A stretch of 64,000 bases of DNA. Source: Aquincola tertiaricarbonis (GTDB taxonomy: Bacteria > Pseudomonadota > Gammaproteobacteria > Burkholderiales > Burkholderiaceae_C). The position numbers and the translations under genes are program-made. How positions within the stretch are numbered: the first letter of the stretch is position 1; every line of letters begins with the position of its first letter. Location: contig NZ_JZUE01000021.1 of NCBI RefSeq assembly GCF_000969605.1, forward strand, positions 43,718 through 107,717. Direction: 5' to 3'. Below are positions 8,982 through 17,605 of this stretch, piece by piece. The notes below the pieces were generated by a model, which ran no database searches, was not told where the DNA came from, and was given only the letters and a program-made list of their open reading frames with translations.

Positions 8982-10901
8982 TCAGGCCGGCTGCTGCTGC
9001 AGCGCCCGCGCGATGCGGTGGCGCGAGACGGTGGGCTTGGGCACCCGCACGTCGAACCAGCTGCGCACGTCGGCGTCCAGGCCGATGCCGTGCATGTAGT
9101 TGTAGATGGCTTTCTTCAGCGCCTGGCCCATCGCGTCGTGGTCGGTGCCGGTGGGGTCGATGAAGGCCACGTCGTTCTTGGCGAAGCTGCCGGGCGGCAG
9201 CGGCTGCAGCGTCACGCCGTAGTCCTGCGGGTCACGCCCCACGGGGCTGTGCACCGTGCAGGCAAAGCGGTGGAAGAAGCCGCTCTGAATGCAGCCCTGC
9301 TCGAACAGCTGGCGCACGTATTCCAGCGCGTCCACCGTGTCCTGCACCGTCTGCGTCGGAAAGCCGTACATCAGGTACGCATGCACCAGGATGCCGGCGT
9401 CGCTGAAGGCCCGCGTCACCCGCGCCACCTGCTCCACCGACACGCCCTTCTTCATCAGCTTGAGCAGGCGGTCGGAAGCCACCTCCAGCCCGCCCGAGAT
9501 CGCCACGCAGCCGCTGGCGGCCAGGGCCTCGCACAGCTCGGGCGTGAAGGTCTTCTCGAAGCGCACGTTGCCCCACCAGGAGATGTCCAGGTTGCGGCGC
9601 TGCAGCTCCTCGGCCAGGCCCCACAGCGCCTTGGGCGGCGCGGCCTCGTCGACGAAGTGGAAGCCGGTCTGCCCGGTCTCCTGCACGATGGCCTCGATGC
9701 GGTCGACCAGCGTCTTGGCGCTGGCCTGCTCGTAGCGGCTGATGTAGTCCAGGCTCACGTCGCAGAAGCTGCACTTCTTCCAGTAGCAGCCGTGGGCCAC
9801 CGTCAGCTTGTTCCAGCGGCCGTCGCTCCACAGCCGGTTCATCGGGTTGAGCATGTCCAGCAGCGACAGGTACTTGTCCAGCGGCAGGCCGTCCCAGGTG
9901 GGCGTGCCCACTTCGTCGAAGGGCACGTCGGGCTCGGGCATGTGCATGTAACGCACTGCGCCGGTCTCGGCATCGCGAAGGAAGCAGCGCACCAGCCGCT
10001 GGCGCGAGCGCTTGCCCTGCAGGTGGTCGATCAGCGCCAGCAGCGGCCGCTCGCCGGCGTCCAGCGTCACATAGTCGACGAAGTCGAAGAGGCGCGGTTC
10101 GGCCAGCTCGCGCAGCTCGGTGTTGACGAAGCCGCCGCCCAGCGCAATGGCGATCTGCGGATGCGCCGCCTTCACCGCCTGGGCGATGCGCAGCGCCGCG
10201 TACATCGCGCCGGGGAAGGGCACCGACAACAGCAGCAGCCGTGGCTGGTTACGCTCCACGGCGTGCAGCGCGAGCGTGCACAGCCGCTCGTCCACCAGGT
10301 TGGGCGGCGCGGCCAGGGCGGCGGCCAGCGGGTCGAAGCTGGGCTGGCTGGCGGCCAGCTGCTCGGCATAACGCACGAACTCGAAGCGCGGGTCCACCGC
10401 GTCGCGCAGCACGTCGGCCAGGTCGTTCAGGTACAGCGTGGCCAGGTGGCGGGCACGGTCCTGCAGGCCCAGCGCGCCGAAGGCCCAGGCCAGCGGGTCG
10501 CCGCCTTCGTCGTCCACATACACGTCCAGCGTGCGGAAGCGCGCGCCCTCGGGCAACCAGCGCCGGGTGTTGATGCGGTGCGCCAGCGTGGCGTCATGCC
10601 CCTGCAGGAAGCGGATGGTGGGACCGATGGTGGCCAGGTAGCGCTCGGCCTCGGCCAGGAAATGCGCCACCTGCGGGCTGCGCTGCGCGGCCGGCAGCGC
10701 CTCCGCGCGGCTGCGCACGGCGGCCAGGCCGGTGGGCGACAGGAGGTCCAGCACCAGGGCCAGCGCCAGGTCTTCCTGCACCGCGTCGAACCCGCGCGAG
10801 CGCAGGAAGCCGGTGAGGTAGGCGGTGGACGGATAGGGCGTGTTGAGCTGCGTCATTGGCGGGATGACGGACAGCACGCGGAAGGGCTGGGCGGTGGACA
10901 T
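8982..10901 (-). CDS. B12-binding-domain radical SAM protein of unknown function
   Basis: The product has 639 residues. The N-terminal part (FRVLSVIPPMTQLNTPYPS) and the region around 240-300 (AQAVKAAHPQIAIALGGGF) resemble the cobalamin-binding fold of BchE-like radical SAM enzymes. A radical SAM domain starts near residue 360, with the cluster cysteines C372, C377 and C380 (CYWKKCSFC). The spacing is therefore CX4CX2C rather than the usual CX3CX2C. SGGLEVASDRLLKLMKKGV, a typical TIM-barrel block, follows. ATG 10901 is preferred over a GTG 36 bases upstream. It may perform a radical methylation or rearrangement; the substrate is unknown. No obvious operon partner. Confidence 0.8.
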   Translation of the reverse strand: MSTAQPFRVLSVIPPMTQLNTPYPSTAYLTGFLRSRGFDAVQEDLALALVLDLLSPTGLAAVRSRAEALPAAQRSPQVAHFLAEAERYLATIGPTIRFLQGHDATLAHRINTRRWLPEGARFRTLDVYVDDEGGDPLAWAFGALGLQDRARHLATLYLNDLADVLRDAVDPRFEFVRYAEQLAASQPSFDPLAAALAAPPNLVDERLCTLALHAVERNQPRLLLLSVPFPGAMYAALRIAQAVKAAHPQIAIALGGGFVNTELRELAEPRLFDFVDYVTLDAGERPLLALIDHLQGKRSRQRLVRCFLRDAETGAVRYMHMPEPDVPFDEVGTPTWDGLPLDKYLSLLDMLNPMNRLWSDGRWNKLTVAHGCYWKKCSFCDVSLDYISRYEQASAKTLVDRIEAIVQETGQTGFHFVDEAAPPKALWGLAEELQRRNLDISWWGNVRFEKTFTPELCEALAASGCVAISGGLEVASDRLLKLMKKGVSVEQVARVTRAFSDAGILVHAYLMYGFPTQTVQDTVDALEYVRQLFEQGCIQSGFFHRFACTVHSPVGRDPQDYGVTLQPLPPGSFAKNDVAFIDPTGTDHDAMGQALKKAIYNYMHGIGLDADVRSWFDVRVPKPTVSRHRIARALQQQPA

Positions 10902-10964
10902 GGGCGGGGCGCAGGCGGGGCGCGCATTGTCGGCCACGCCCCGGGCCGCCGCCGGGATGTGGGC

Positions 10965-11837
10965 TTAGGCCCGGCGCAGCGTGCCGACGTTCGACGAGAT
11001 GTACCGGGCGATGGCAGACAGCACCTGCGCCAGGTCGGCCTGCACCGTCGCGAAGTTGGCATTGCGCTCGCGCGTGGCCTCGTCCATGTACACCGGCCGG
11101 CGCAGCTCGACCTGCAGGCTGTGGCGGCCCAGCGCCGGCTGGCCGATCTTGGCGATCAGGCCCACGCCCTTGTAGGGGTCGTTGCGGGCCACGGTGTAGC
11201 CGCGGGCGCGCAGCTCCGCTTCCACCAGCGCCACGAACTCGGGCGAGCAGGTGCTGCCGTCGCGGTCGCCCAGCACGAAGTCGGCCAGCGGATGCGGGCT
11301 TTGGATGCCCAGGCGCTCGTAGGCGTCGTTGGGCATGGAGTGCAGGTTCAGGTGCCACACGCGGCCGAAGCGCTGCATGGCCTCGTCCACCGCGCTGGCC
11401 AGTGCCGCGTGGTAGGGCACATAGCAGCGGCTGATGCGCTGCTGCACCTCTTGTACAGACAACTTGCGCGCATAGATCGGCGTGGCCGCATTGACGTTGC
11501 GCCACACCAGGCCGTAGCCCAGCCGGGTCTTCTCGCCGGGGTTCAGCGGCGTGGGCCAGGGTTGGTCGAGCAGCGCGGGGTCGAGGTCGTCCAGCGTGCG
11601 GTTAACGTCGATGTAGGTGCGCGGAAAGTGCGCGGCCAGCAGCGTGCCGCCCACCGCCGGCACGTCGGACCACAGTGCGTCGACATGGGTGTCCTCGCCC
11701 CGGCGCAGCAGCCATTGCGGCACCGCATGGCCGAAGTCCTCCGGGTAGTCGACGCCGCTGTGCGGCGAGTCGCACACCAGCGGCAGCGGTGCAGCCTGCG
11801 GTGCCAGCAGCGTGAAGGGCGCGCTGTCCATCGTCAT
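10965..11837 (-). CDS. N-formylglutamate amidohydrolase family protein
   Basis: The product has 290 residues. It contains CDSPHSGVDYP, HVDALW, ARTY-type block PRTYIDVNRTLDD and the HLNLHSMP metal-site segment of the N-formylglutamate amidohydrolase (HutG-like) family, which are zinc-dependent deformylases or amidohydrolases. The start ATG (11837) overlaps the stop of the upstream Bug gene as ATGA, so translation is probably coupled. No other histidine-degradation genes are nearby, so the substrate may not be N-formylglutamate. The partnership with a tricarboxylate-type binding protein suggests an imported acid or amide. Confidence 0.85.
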   Translation of the reverse strand: MTMDSAPFTLLAPQAAPLPLVCDSPHSGVDYPEDFGHAVPQWLLRRGEDTHVDALWSDVPAVGGTLLAAHFPRTYIDVNRTLDDLDPALLDQPWPTPLNPGEKTRLGYGLVWRNVNAATPIYARKLSVQEVQQRISRCYVPYHAALASAVDEAMQRFGRVWHLNLHSMPNDAYERLGIQSPHPLADFVLGDRDGSTCSPEFVALVEAELRARGYTVARNDPYKGVGLIAKIGQPALGRHSLQVELRRPVYMDEATRERNANFATVQADLAQVLSAIARYISSNVGTLRRA

Positions 11838-12835
11838 TCGGCGCTGATGCGTGCCACCTTGGCCACGCGCTGGTAGCGGTCGATGGCGGCCTGGATCTGC
11901 CGCGCGAAGTCGGCCGGCGTGCCGGGGATCAGCGTCGCGCCCGACTCGTCCATCTTGCGGATGAACTCCGGGTGCTGCATGGCCTTGTGGATGGCCGTGT
12001 TCAGCCGCGCGATCACCGGCGCCGGCGTGCCGGCGGGCGCCACCACGCCGAACCAGCCACCGCCGCCCATGGGTGCAAAGCCCAGCTCGCCGTAGGTGGG
12101 CACGTCGGGCAGCATCGGCGAGCGCTTCTCCGACAGCACCGCCAGCGCGCGCAGCCGACCTGACTTGATGTGCGTCAGCGCCGAGGGCAGGTTGTCGGTG
12201 ATGGCATCCACCTGGCCCGCCACCGCGTCGGTCATCGCCAGGCCGGCGCCCTTGTAGGGCACGTGCAGCAGGTCGATGCCGGCCAGCGACATGAAGTGCT
12301 CGATGTTGGCGTGCCCGAGCGAGCCGGTGCCCGGCGAGGCGAAGGCGTACTTGCCGGGCTCGGCCTTGGCCAGCGCGATGAACTCCTGCATCGTCCTGGC
12401 CGGCACCTTGGGGTTGACCGCGAACACGCTGGGCACGGTGGCCACGTTGGTCACCGGCGCGAAGTCCTTGACCGCGTCGTACTTCATGCGGCCGGCGTAC
12501 ACCGCGGGGTTGGAGCCGTGGGTGCTCATCGAGGCCATGCCCAGCGTGTAGCCGTCGGGCCTGCTCTTGGCCACCTGCTCCATGCCCAGCGAGCCGCCGG
12601 CGCCGGCGCGGTTCTCCACCACGAAGGTCTGGCCCAGCTCGCGGCCGGCGTACTCGGCGATCAGGCGGGCGGCCATGTCGGTGCTGCCGCTGGGCGAGAA
12701 GGGCACGATCAGCTTGATGGGCCGGCTGGGATAGGCCTCCTGCGCGGTGGCAGGAGCCAGGCCGGCCGTGGCCAACGCGGCCAGCGCCAGGCAGGCGGCG
12801 CGGCGGCCGGGGGAGGGAAGGCGGTGGATGCTCAT
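11834..12835 (-). CDS. Bug family (TctC-like) tripartite tricarboxylate transporter substrate-binding protein
   Basis: The product has 333 residues. The signal peptide (about 1-35) contains a twin Arg (GRRAACLALAALATAG) and ends APATAQ. The mature part starts with the Bug signature YPSRPIKLIVPFSPSGSTD, followed by VENRAGAGGSLG and LHVPYKGAG. Bug proteins are periplasmic binders of carboxylic acids. The two membrane subunits (TctA/TctB) are not in this window, as is common for Bug genes in Burkholderiales. ATG 12835 is used; upstream codons would extend before the signal peptide. Co-transcribed with the amidohydrolase and divergent from a LysR regulator. Confidence 0.93.
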   Translation of the reverse strand: MSIHRLPSPGRRAACLALAALATAGLAPATAQEAYPSRPIKLIVPFSPSGSTDMAARLIAEYAGRELGQTFVVENRAGAGGSLGMEQVAKSRPDGYTLGMASMSTHGSNPAVYAGRMKYDAVKDFAPVTNVATVPSVFAVNPKVPARTMQEFIALAKAEPGKYAFASPGTGSLGHANIEHFMSLAGIDLLHVPYKGAGLAMTDAVAGQVDAITDNLPSALTHIKSGRLRALAVLSEKRSPMLPDVPTYGELGFAPMGGGGWFGVVAPAGTPAPVIARLNTAIHKAMQHPEFIRKMDESGATLIPGTPADFARQIQAAIDRYQRVAKVARISAE

Positions 12836-12918
12836 GGCGGCGCAGTCTGGTGCAGGGCGGCCGCGGGCACAAACGACAATCCGGCACTCGCGCATTACCT
12901 TTGTTCATACCGCCTGCC

Positions 12919-13857
12919 ATGCGGCTGCATTCCCCTTCGATGTCCGAGCTGCACGCCTTCGTGGCCACTGCCCGCAGCGGCAGCTTCACCCGCGCGGCGC
13001 AGGCGCTGTGCGTCACACAGGGTGCGATCAGCCGCGCGGTGGCGCGGCTGGAAGCGCACTTCGGCCAGGCGCTGCTGCTGCGCCAGCCGGCCGGACTGGT
13101 GCTCACCGAGGCGGGCCGCAGGCTGCTGCATCAGGTGCAGGCGCCGCTGGCAGCCATCGAGCAGGCCAGCGCCGGGCTGCGGCAACCGGCCGGCGCCCCC
13201 ACGCTGGCGCTGGCCGTGGTGCCCACGCTGGCCAGCGTGTGGCTGGTGCCCCGGCTGGCTGGCTTCCAGCGGCTGCATCCGGAAGTCACGCTGCGCTTCG
13301 TGCCCTACCGCAAGGACGAGGATTTCAGCGGCAACGCCGCGCCCGATGCGGCCTTGCTCACCGGCCTGGGCCCGGCCCAGTGGCCGGCCTGGCATTGCGA
13401 CGAGGTGATCGGCCGCCAGGTGGTGCCGGTGTGCCACCCGCGGCGGGCCGCGGCGCGGGCCTGGGCCACGCCAGCCGCACTGGCCGCGGAACCGCTGCTG
13501 GGCCACACCACCTCGCCGGCCAACTGGGCGCTGTGGTTCCAGGCCGTGGGCGCGGCCGATGTGCAGCCGGTGCTGGCCTCGGCCTTCGACCAGGTCAGCA
13601 TCCTGGTGCAGGCCGCACTGGCCGACATGGGCGTGGCCCTGGTGCAGCGCTGCCTGGTGCGGGCCGAGGTGGAGTCGGGTCGACTGGCGGTGCCCTTCGA
13701 CCTGCCGGTGATCCTGCCGCGCGGCTACTACCTGTGCTGCCCACCCGCCCATGCCCACCGGCCGGCACTGGTGGCGTTCCGCCAATGGTTGCTGGCCGAG
13801 GCGGAGGAGGATGCGGGCAGGCCGTTCACGCTGCCCGGCGCCGCTTGCGCGGCCTGA
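12919..13857 (+). CDS. LysR family transcriptional regulator (GcvA-like)
   Basis: The product has 312 residues. The N-terminal winged helix-turn-helix is at about 12-70 (SGSFTRAAQALCVTQGAISRAVARLE), followed by a two-lobed effector domain (SANW-type block SPANWALWF, and QVSILVQAALADMGVALVQ). The ATG at 12919 begins just before the DNA-binding domain. It is divergent from the Bug-amidohydrolase pair across an 83-bp gap, the standard arrangement for a LysR regulator controlling its neighbour. The effector is unknown, probably the acid bound by the Bug protein or a breakdown product. Confidence 0.9.
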   Translation: MRLHSPSMSELHAFVATARSGSFTRAAQALCVTQGAISRAVARLEAHFGQALLLRQPAGLVLTEAGRRLLHQVQAPLAAIEQASAGLRQPAGAPTLALAVVPTLASVWLVPRLAGFQRLHPEVTLRFVPYRKDEDFSGNAAPDAALLTGLGPAQWPAWHCDEVIGRQVVPVCHPRRAAARAWATPAALAAEPLLGHTTSPANWALWFQAVGAADVQPVLASAFDQVSILVQAALADMGVALVQRCLVRAEVESGRLAVPFDLPVILPRGYYLCCPPAHAHRPALVAFRQWLLAEAEEDAGRPFTLPGAACAA

Positions 13858-13943
13858 GCCCCCGTCCTACAACCTGTTGCGAATGGCGCCGACGGGTCCT
13901 GCGGGGCGCCGCGGCCATGATCGGCGCAAACGCTGCCGTACCC

Positions 13944-14486
13944 ATGACCACCACCGCCACCCGCCCGCCGCTGCCGCCTCTTCGACGCGGCCAGGACCTT
14001 GCCGAGCCCACTGCGCCGTGGAACCGGCCCACCCGCGCCGCGCGCTGGTGGAGCATGGGCCTGCCGCTGCTGCTGGTGCTGGTGGGCAACGGCCTGCTCT
14101 TCGCCACCGGCGTGCGGGGCGGCAGCGACGGCTTCGAGAGCCTCCGCCTGGCACCGCCCGGCTGGTTCGTCGGGCTGATGTGGGTGCTGATCTTTCCCAT
14201 GTGGGGGCTGGCCCGCTGGCGCGTGTGGCAGGCCGGCGCGGTGGGCCGTCGCGCGGCGCGCTGGGTGGTGGCCCTGATGGCCTGGTCGCTGGCCTATCCG
14301 GCATTGACGCTGGGCTTCGATGCGGGCCTGTCGGCCGCGGCCAACCTGGCTTCGCTGGCCCTGGTGCTGCTGACCACGCGCCGCGTGCAGCGGGCCAGCG
14401 CCGCCGCCGCCGTGTGGCTGTACCCCTCCATTGTCTGGATCGGCTTCGCCACGCTGCTGGGCCTGGTCGCCTGGTGGCCGCACTGA
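13944..14486 (+). CDS. TspO/MBR-family-like membrane protein
   Basis: The product has 180 residues with about five hydrophobic helices after a Pro/Arg-rich N-terminus. Motifs APPGWFVGLMWVLIFPMWGLA and YPSIVWIGFATLLGLVAWW correspond to the PPxWxFxxxW and late Pro/Trp blocks of tryptophan-rich sensory (TspO) proteins, which bind tetrapyrroles or related ligands. The match is moderate and the N-terminal extension is unusual. Start 13944 is used, with ATG 13917 as alternative; neither has a clear ribosome site. It ends 26 bp before ligD. Confidence 0.65.
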   Translation: MTTTATRPPLPPLRRGQDLAEPTAPWNRPTRAARWWSMGLPLLLVLVGNGLLFATGVRGGSDGFESLRLAPPGWFVGLMWVLIFPMWGLARWRVWQAGAVGRRAARWVVALMAWSLAYPALTLGFDAGLSAAANLASLALVLLTTRRVQRASAAAAVWLYPSIVWIGFATLLGLVAWWPH

Positions 14487-14512
14487 CCTTCCTGGAAGAA
14501 CATCCCCTGCCC

Positions 14513-17131
14513 ATGGCCGATCCGCTGCAGCGTTACCGCGACAAGCGCAACTTCAGCGCCACGCCCGAACCGCAGGGCGGCCAGCCCAGCGGCAGCGGCC
14601 TGCACTTCGTGATCCAGAAGCATGCCGCCCGCTCGCTGCACTACGACTTCCGCCTGGAGCTGGACGGCACCCTGAAGAGCTGGGCCGTGCCCAAGGGCCC
14701 CAGCCTCGACCCGCACGAGCGCCGCATGGCCGTGGAGGTGGAAGACCACCCGCTGGACTATGCGCGCTTCGAAGGCACCATCCCGGAAGGTCACTATGGC
14801 GCCGGCCAGGTGATCGTGTGGGACAACGGCACCTGGCAGCCCGAAGGTGATGCCCGGGCCGGGCTGGCCGCCGGCAAGCTCAAGTTCACCCTCCATGGCC
14901 ACAAGCTGGCCGGCCGCTGGACGCTGGTGCGCATGCGCGGCCGCGGCAACGAGCGACAGACGCCGTGGCTGCTCATCAAGGAACACGACGACGCGGTGCG
15001 CCCGGCCAGCGAATACAGCGTCACCGAGGCCGAGCCCGGCAGCGTGCTGAGCGACGCCGCCATCGGCGAGCCCGGTGCCGCCCGCAAGACGGCGCGCAAG
15101 AAGCCGGCTGCCCAGCCCGCCACCCGCAGGACCGCCGCCGCCAAGACCGCTGCGGCGAAGCCCGCCCCGCGCCGGGCTCGCGTGCCGCTGCCCGAAGCCC
15201 TGCAGCCCCAGCTGGCCACGCTGGTGGACGGCGTGCCGCCCGATGGCGAGTGGCTTTACGAGATGAAGTTCGACGGCTACCGGCTGCTAGCGCGCGTCGA
15301 CGGTGGCGAGGTGAAGCTATTCACCCGCAACGGCCACGACTGGACGGCCAAGCTGCGGGGCGTGGCCAAGGAAGTGGCGCAGCTCGGCATCGACGCGGCC
15401 TGGCTGGACGGCGAGATCGTGGTGCTCGACGAGCAGGGCGTGCCCAGCTTCCAGCGCCTGCAGAACGTGTTCGAGCAGCGCCGCACGCAGGACATCCTGT
15501 ACTACCTCTTCGACGCGCCCTTCCTCGACGGCCAGGACCTGCGCGAGCAGCCTCTGCGCGAGCGCCGCCGCCTGCTGCGAGAGCGCATCGAGGCCGCGGG
15601 CACGCTGCCACACATCCGCTTCAGCGAAGACTTCGCGGTGGAGCCGTCGCACCTGCTGCACACCGCCTGCCAGATGCGCATGGAAGGCGTGATCGGCAAG
15701 CGGGCCGATGCACCCTATGCCACCGGCCGCAGCAAGAGCTGGATCAAGCTCAAGTGCAAGCAGCGGCAGGAATTCGTGATCGGCGGCTGGACCGATCCGC
15801 AGGGCAGCCGCACCGGCCTGGGCGCGCTGCTGCTGGGCGTGCACGACGCGGCCGGCGCGCTGCACTATGCAGGCAACGTGGGCACCGGCTTCAACCAGCA
15901 GTCGCTGGCCGACCTGTCTAGACAACTCGAGCCGCTGGCCGCCGACGCGGCGCCGTTCACCGAGCTGCCGCGTGGCATCAAGGGCCATTGGGTGAAGCCC
16001 GAGCTGGTGGCCGAGGTGTCGTTCGCCGAATGGACCAAGGACGGCCGCGTGCGCCAGGCGGTGTTCCACGGCCTGCGCAGTGACAAGCCGCCGCAGGCCA
16101 TCGGCGTGGAGCAGGCGGTGGAGCCCCCTCGACAGTCAGGCTCACTGGCGGCCAGGCCGGCGAAGAAGCCGGCCGGCGCGCAGGCCAAGGCGCCGCCCGC
16201 CGCCCCTGCGGCCACCACCCGCTCGCGCCCGGTGAAGCTGCCTGCCGGCCTGCGGCTGACGCATGCCGACCGCGTGGTGGACGCCAGCACCGGCATCACC
16301 AAGCAGGAGCTGGCCGAGTACGCGGCCCGCGCCGCCAGCCGGCTGCTGCCGCACCTGCGCGGACGGCCGGTGTCGCTGGTGCGGGCACCGGCCGGCATCG
16401 GCGGCGAGCTGTTCTTCCAGAAGCACGACAGCGGCAAGATCAAGGGCCTGCTCCAGCTCGATCCTTCGTTCGACCCCGAGCATGCGCCGCTGATGGAGAT
16501 CGCCAGCACCGAGGCGCTGCTGAACGCGGTGCAGTTCAACGTCATCGAGTTGCATACGTGGAATGCGACCACCGCGGCCATCGACCAGCCCGATCGCATG
16601 ACCTTCGACCTCGACCCCGGCGAAGGCGTGGCCTGGCCGCAGATCGCCGAAGGCGCGCAGCTGGTGCATGCGCTGCTGGACGAGCTGGGCCTGCAATCGC
16701 TGCTGAAGACCAGCGGCGGCAAGGGCCTGCATGTGGTGGTGCCCTTCAAGCCCTCGCTCGGCTGGGACGCGGTGAAGTCGCTGTCGCAGCGCATCGTGCT
16801 GCACCTGGCGCAGACGCTGCCCGACCGCTTCGTGGCCAAGAGCGGCCCGAAGAACCGCGTGGGCCGGATCTTCGTGGACTACCTGCGCAACGGCCGCGGT
16901 GCCACCACGGTGGCCGCCTGGTCGCCGCGGGCGCGGCCGGGCATGGGCGTGTCGGTGCCGGTGGGCTGGGACGAACTGGCCTCGCTCACCAGCGGCGCGC
17001 ACTACCACCTGCGCAACGTGGACGAGCGGCTGTCGCAGCCCGAAGCCTGGGCCGGCGCCTCGGCCGCCAAGAAGCAGGGCCTGGCCAATGCGATGCGCAT
17101 ACTGGATTTCGTACCGCCCGCAATGAAATAG
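14513..17131 (+). CDS. ligD: ATP-dependent DNA ligase D (bacterial NHEJ)
   Basis: The product has 872 residues with the three LigD modules in PE-LIG-POL order. Residues about 25-150 are the 3'-phosphoesterase (FVIQKHAARSLHYDFRLE), then a Lys/Ala/Arg-rich linker (about 185-225). The ATP-dependent ligase at about 228-520 has nucleotidyl lysine K252 in MKFDGYR. A second Ala/Pro/Lys linker leads to an archaeo-eukaryotic-primase-like polymerase at about 575-870 (LSLVRAPAGIGGELFFQKH-type block, MTFDLDPGEG). The protein repairs double-strand breaks together with Ku. No ku gene is in this window, although ku and ligD are often adjacent. It is preceded by the TspO-like gene with a 26-bp gap. Confidence 0.95.
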   Translation: MADPLQRYRDKRNFSATPEPQGGQPSGSGLHFVIQKHAARSLHYDFRLELDGTLKSWAVPKGPSLDPHERRMAVEVEDHPLDYARFEGTIPEGHYGAGQVIVWDNGTWQPEGDARAGLAAGKLKFTLHGHKLAGRWTLVRMRGRGNERQTPWLLIKEHDDAVRPASEYSVTEAEPGSVLSDAAIGEPGAARKTARKKPAAQPATRRTAAAKTAAAKPAPRRARVPLPEALQPQLATLVDGVPPDGEWLYEMKFDGYRLLARVDGGEVKLFTRNGHDWTAKLRGVAKEVAQLGIDAAWLDGEIVVLDEQGVPSFQRLQNVFEQRRTQDILYYLFDAPFLDGQDLREQPLRERRRLLRERIEAAGTLPHIRFSEDFAVEPSHLLHTACQMRMEGVIGKRADAPYATGRSKSWIKLKCKQRQEFVIGGWTDPQGSRTGLGALLLGVHDAAGALHYAGNVGTGFNQQSLADLSRQLEPLAADAAPFTELPRGIKGHWVKPELVAEVSFAEWTKDGRVRQAVFHGLRSDKPPQAIGVEQAVEPPRQSGSLAARPAKKPAGAQAKAPPAAPAATTRSRPVKLPAGLRLTHADRVVDASTGITKQELAEYAARAASRLLPHLRGRPVSLVRAPAGIGGELFFQKHDSGKIKGLLQLDPSFDPEHAPLMEIASTEALLNAVQFNVIELHTWNATTAAIDQPDRMTFDLDPGEGVAWPQIAEGAQLVHALLDELGLQSLLKTSGGKGLHVVVPFKPSLGWDAVKSLSQRIVLHLAQTLPDRFVAKSGPKNRVGRIFVDYLRNGRGATTVAAWSPRARPGMGVSVPVGWDELASLTSGAHYHLRNVDERLSQPEAWAGASAAKKQGLANAMRILDFVPPAMK

Positions 17132-17334
17132 TTTGCAAATGGGGGGCGCTACCCCCTGAACGGGGTTACACTGGCTAGGTAGGCATACACAAGACCGTCT
17201 CTATGAGGTCATTCGATCTTCCTGTCCCATTCGGTGGCAGGCTCGGTATGGATTTCTCCCCCTGGTGATTTCTTGCGTGTCTCTGCCACGCGTCAGCATG
17301 TGCTGCGCGTGCTTCTTTTTACCCAAGGAACATC
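17132..17334 (+). promoter_or_regulatory. Long untranslated leader/promoter region of the cold-shock gene
   Basis: There are 203 bp without a gene between ligD and the cold-shock gene. The region is less GC-rich than its surroundings and ends in a good ribosome site (AAGGAACATC-ATG). A long 5' leader that refolds with temperature is well known for cspA-type genes; here only the length and composition are seen. A G/C dyad (GGGGGCGCTACCCCC) lies near 17143. Confidence 0.4.
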
Positions 17335-17553
17335 ATGTCCACCAAGCAAACGCAAACCGGCATCGTCAAGTGGTTCGACGACGGCAAGGGCTTCGGCTTC
17401 ATCACGCCGGAACAAGGCGGCAAGGACCTCTTCGCGCACTTCAAGGAAATCCGCGCTGAAGGCTTCAAGAGCCTGAGCGAAGGCCAACGCGTTGAATTCG
17501 AAGTGACCCAAGGCCAGAAGGGCCCCCAGGCTTCGAACATCCGCCCGCTGTAA
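17335..17553 (+). CDS. Cold-shock domain protein (CspA family)
   Basis: The product has 72 residues and is a complete single cold-shock domain. The RNA-binding motifs are KGFGFI (RNP1, about residues 18-23) and DLFAHF (RNP2, about 32-37), with the family start [11 protein letters not shown]. It binds single-stranded RNA/DNA as an RNA chaperone. The ribosome site AAGGAAC precedes the ATG. It is monocistronic, with its own leader and a strong terminator. Confidence 0.97.
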   Translation: MSTKQTQTGIVKWFDDGKGFGFITPEQGGKDLFAHFKEIRAEGFKSLSEGQRVEFEVTQGQKGPQASNIRPL

Positions 17554-17580
17554 TCAGCTCACGCTGATTCGGTAGCAAAG

Positions 17581-17605
17581 AACCGCGGCTTGCCGCGGTT
17601 TTTTT
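17581..17605 (+). terminator. Rho-independent terminator of the cold-shock gene
   Basis: AACCGCGGC-TT-GCCGCGGTT is followed by seven T residues. A smaller hairpin (AATCAGC-TCAC-GCTGATT, 17552-17569) precedes it. The T-tract runs into the stop codon of the convergent LysR gene at 17604. Confidence 0.92.
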
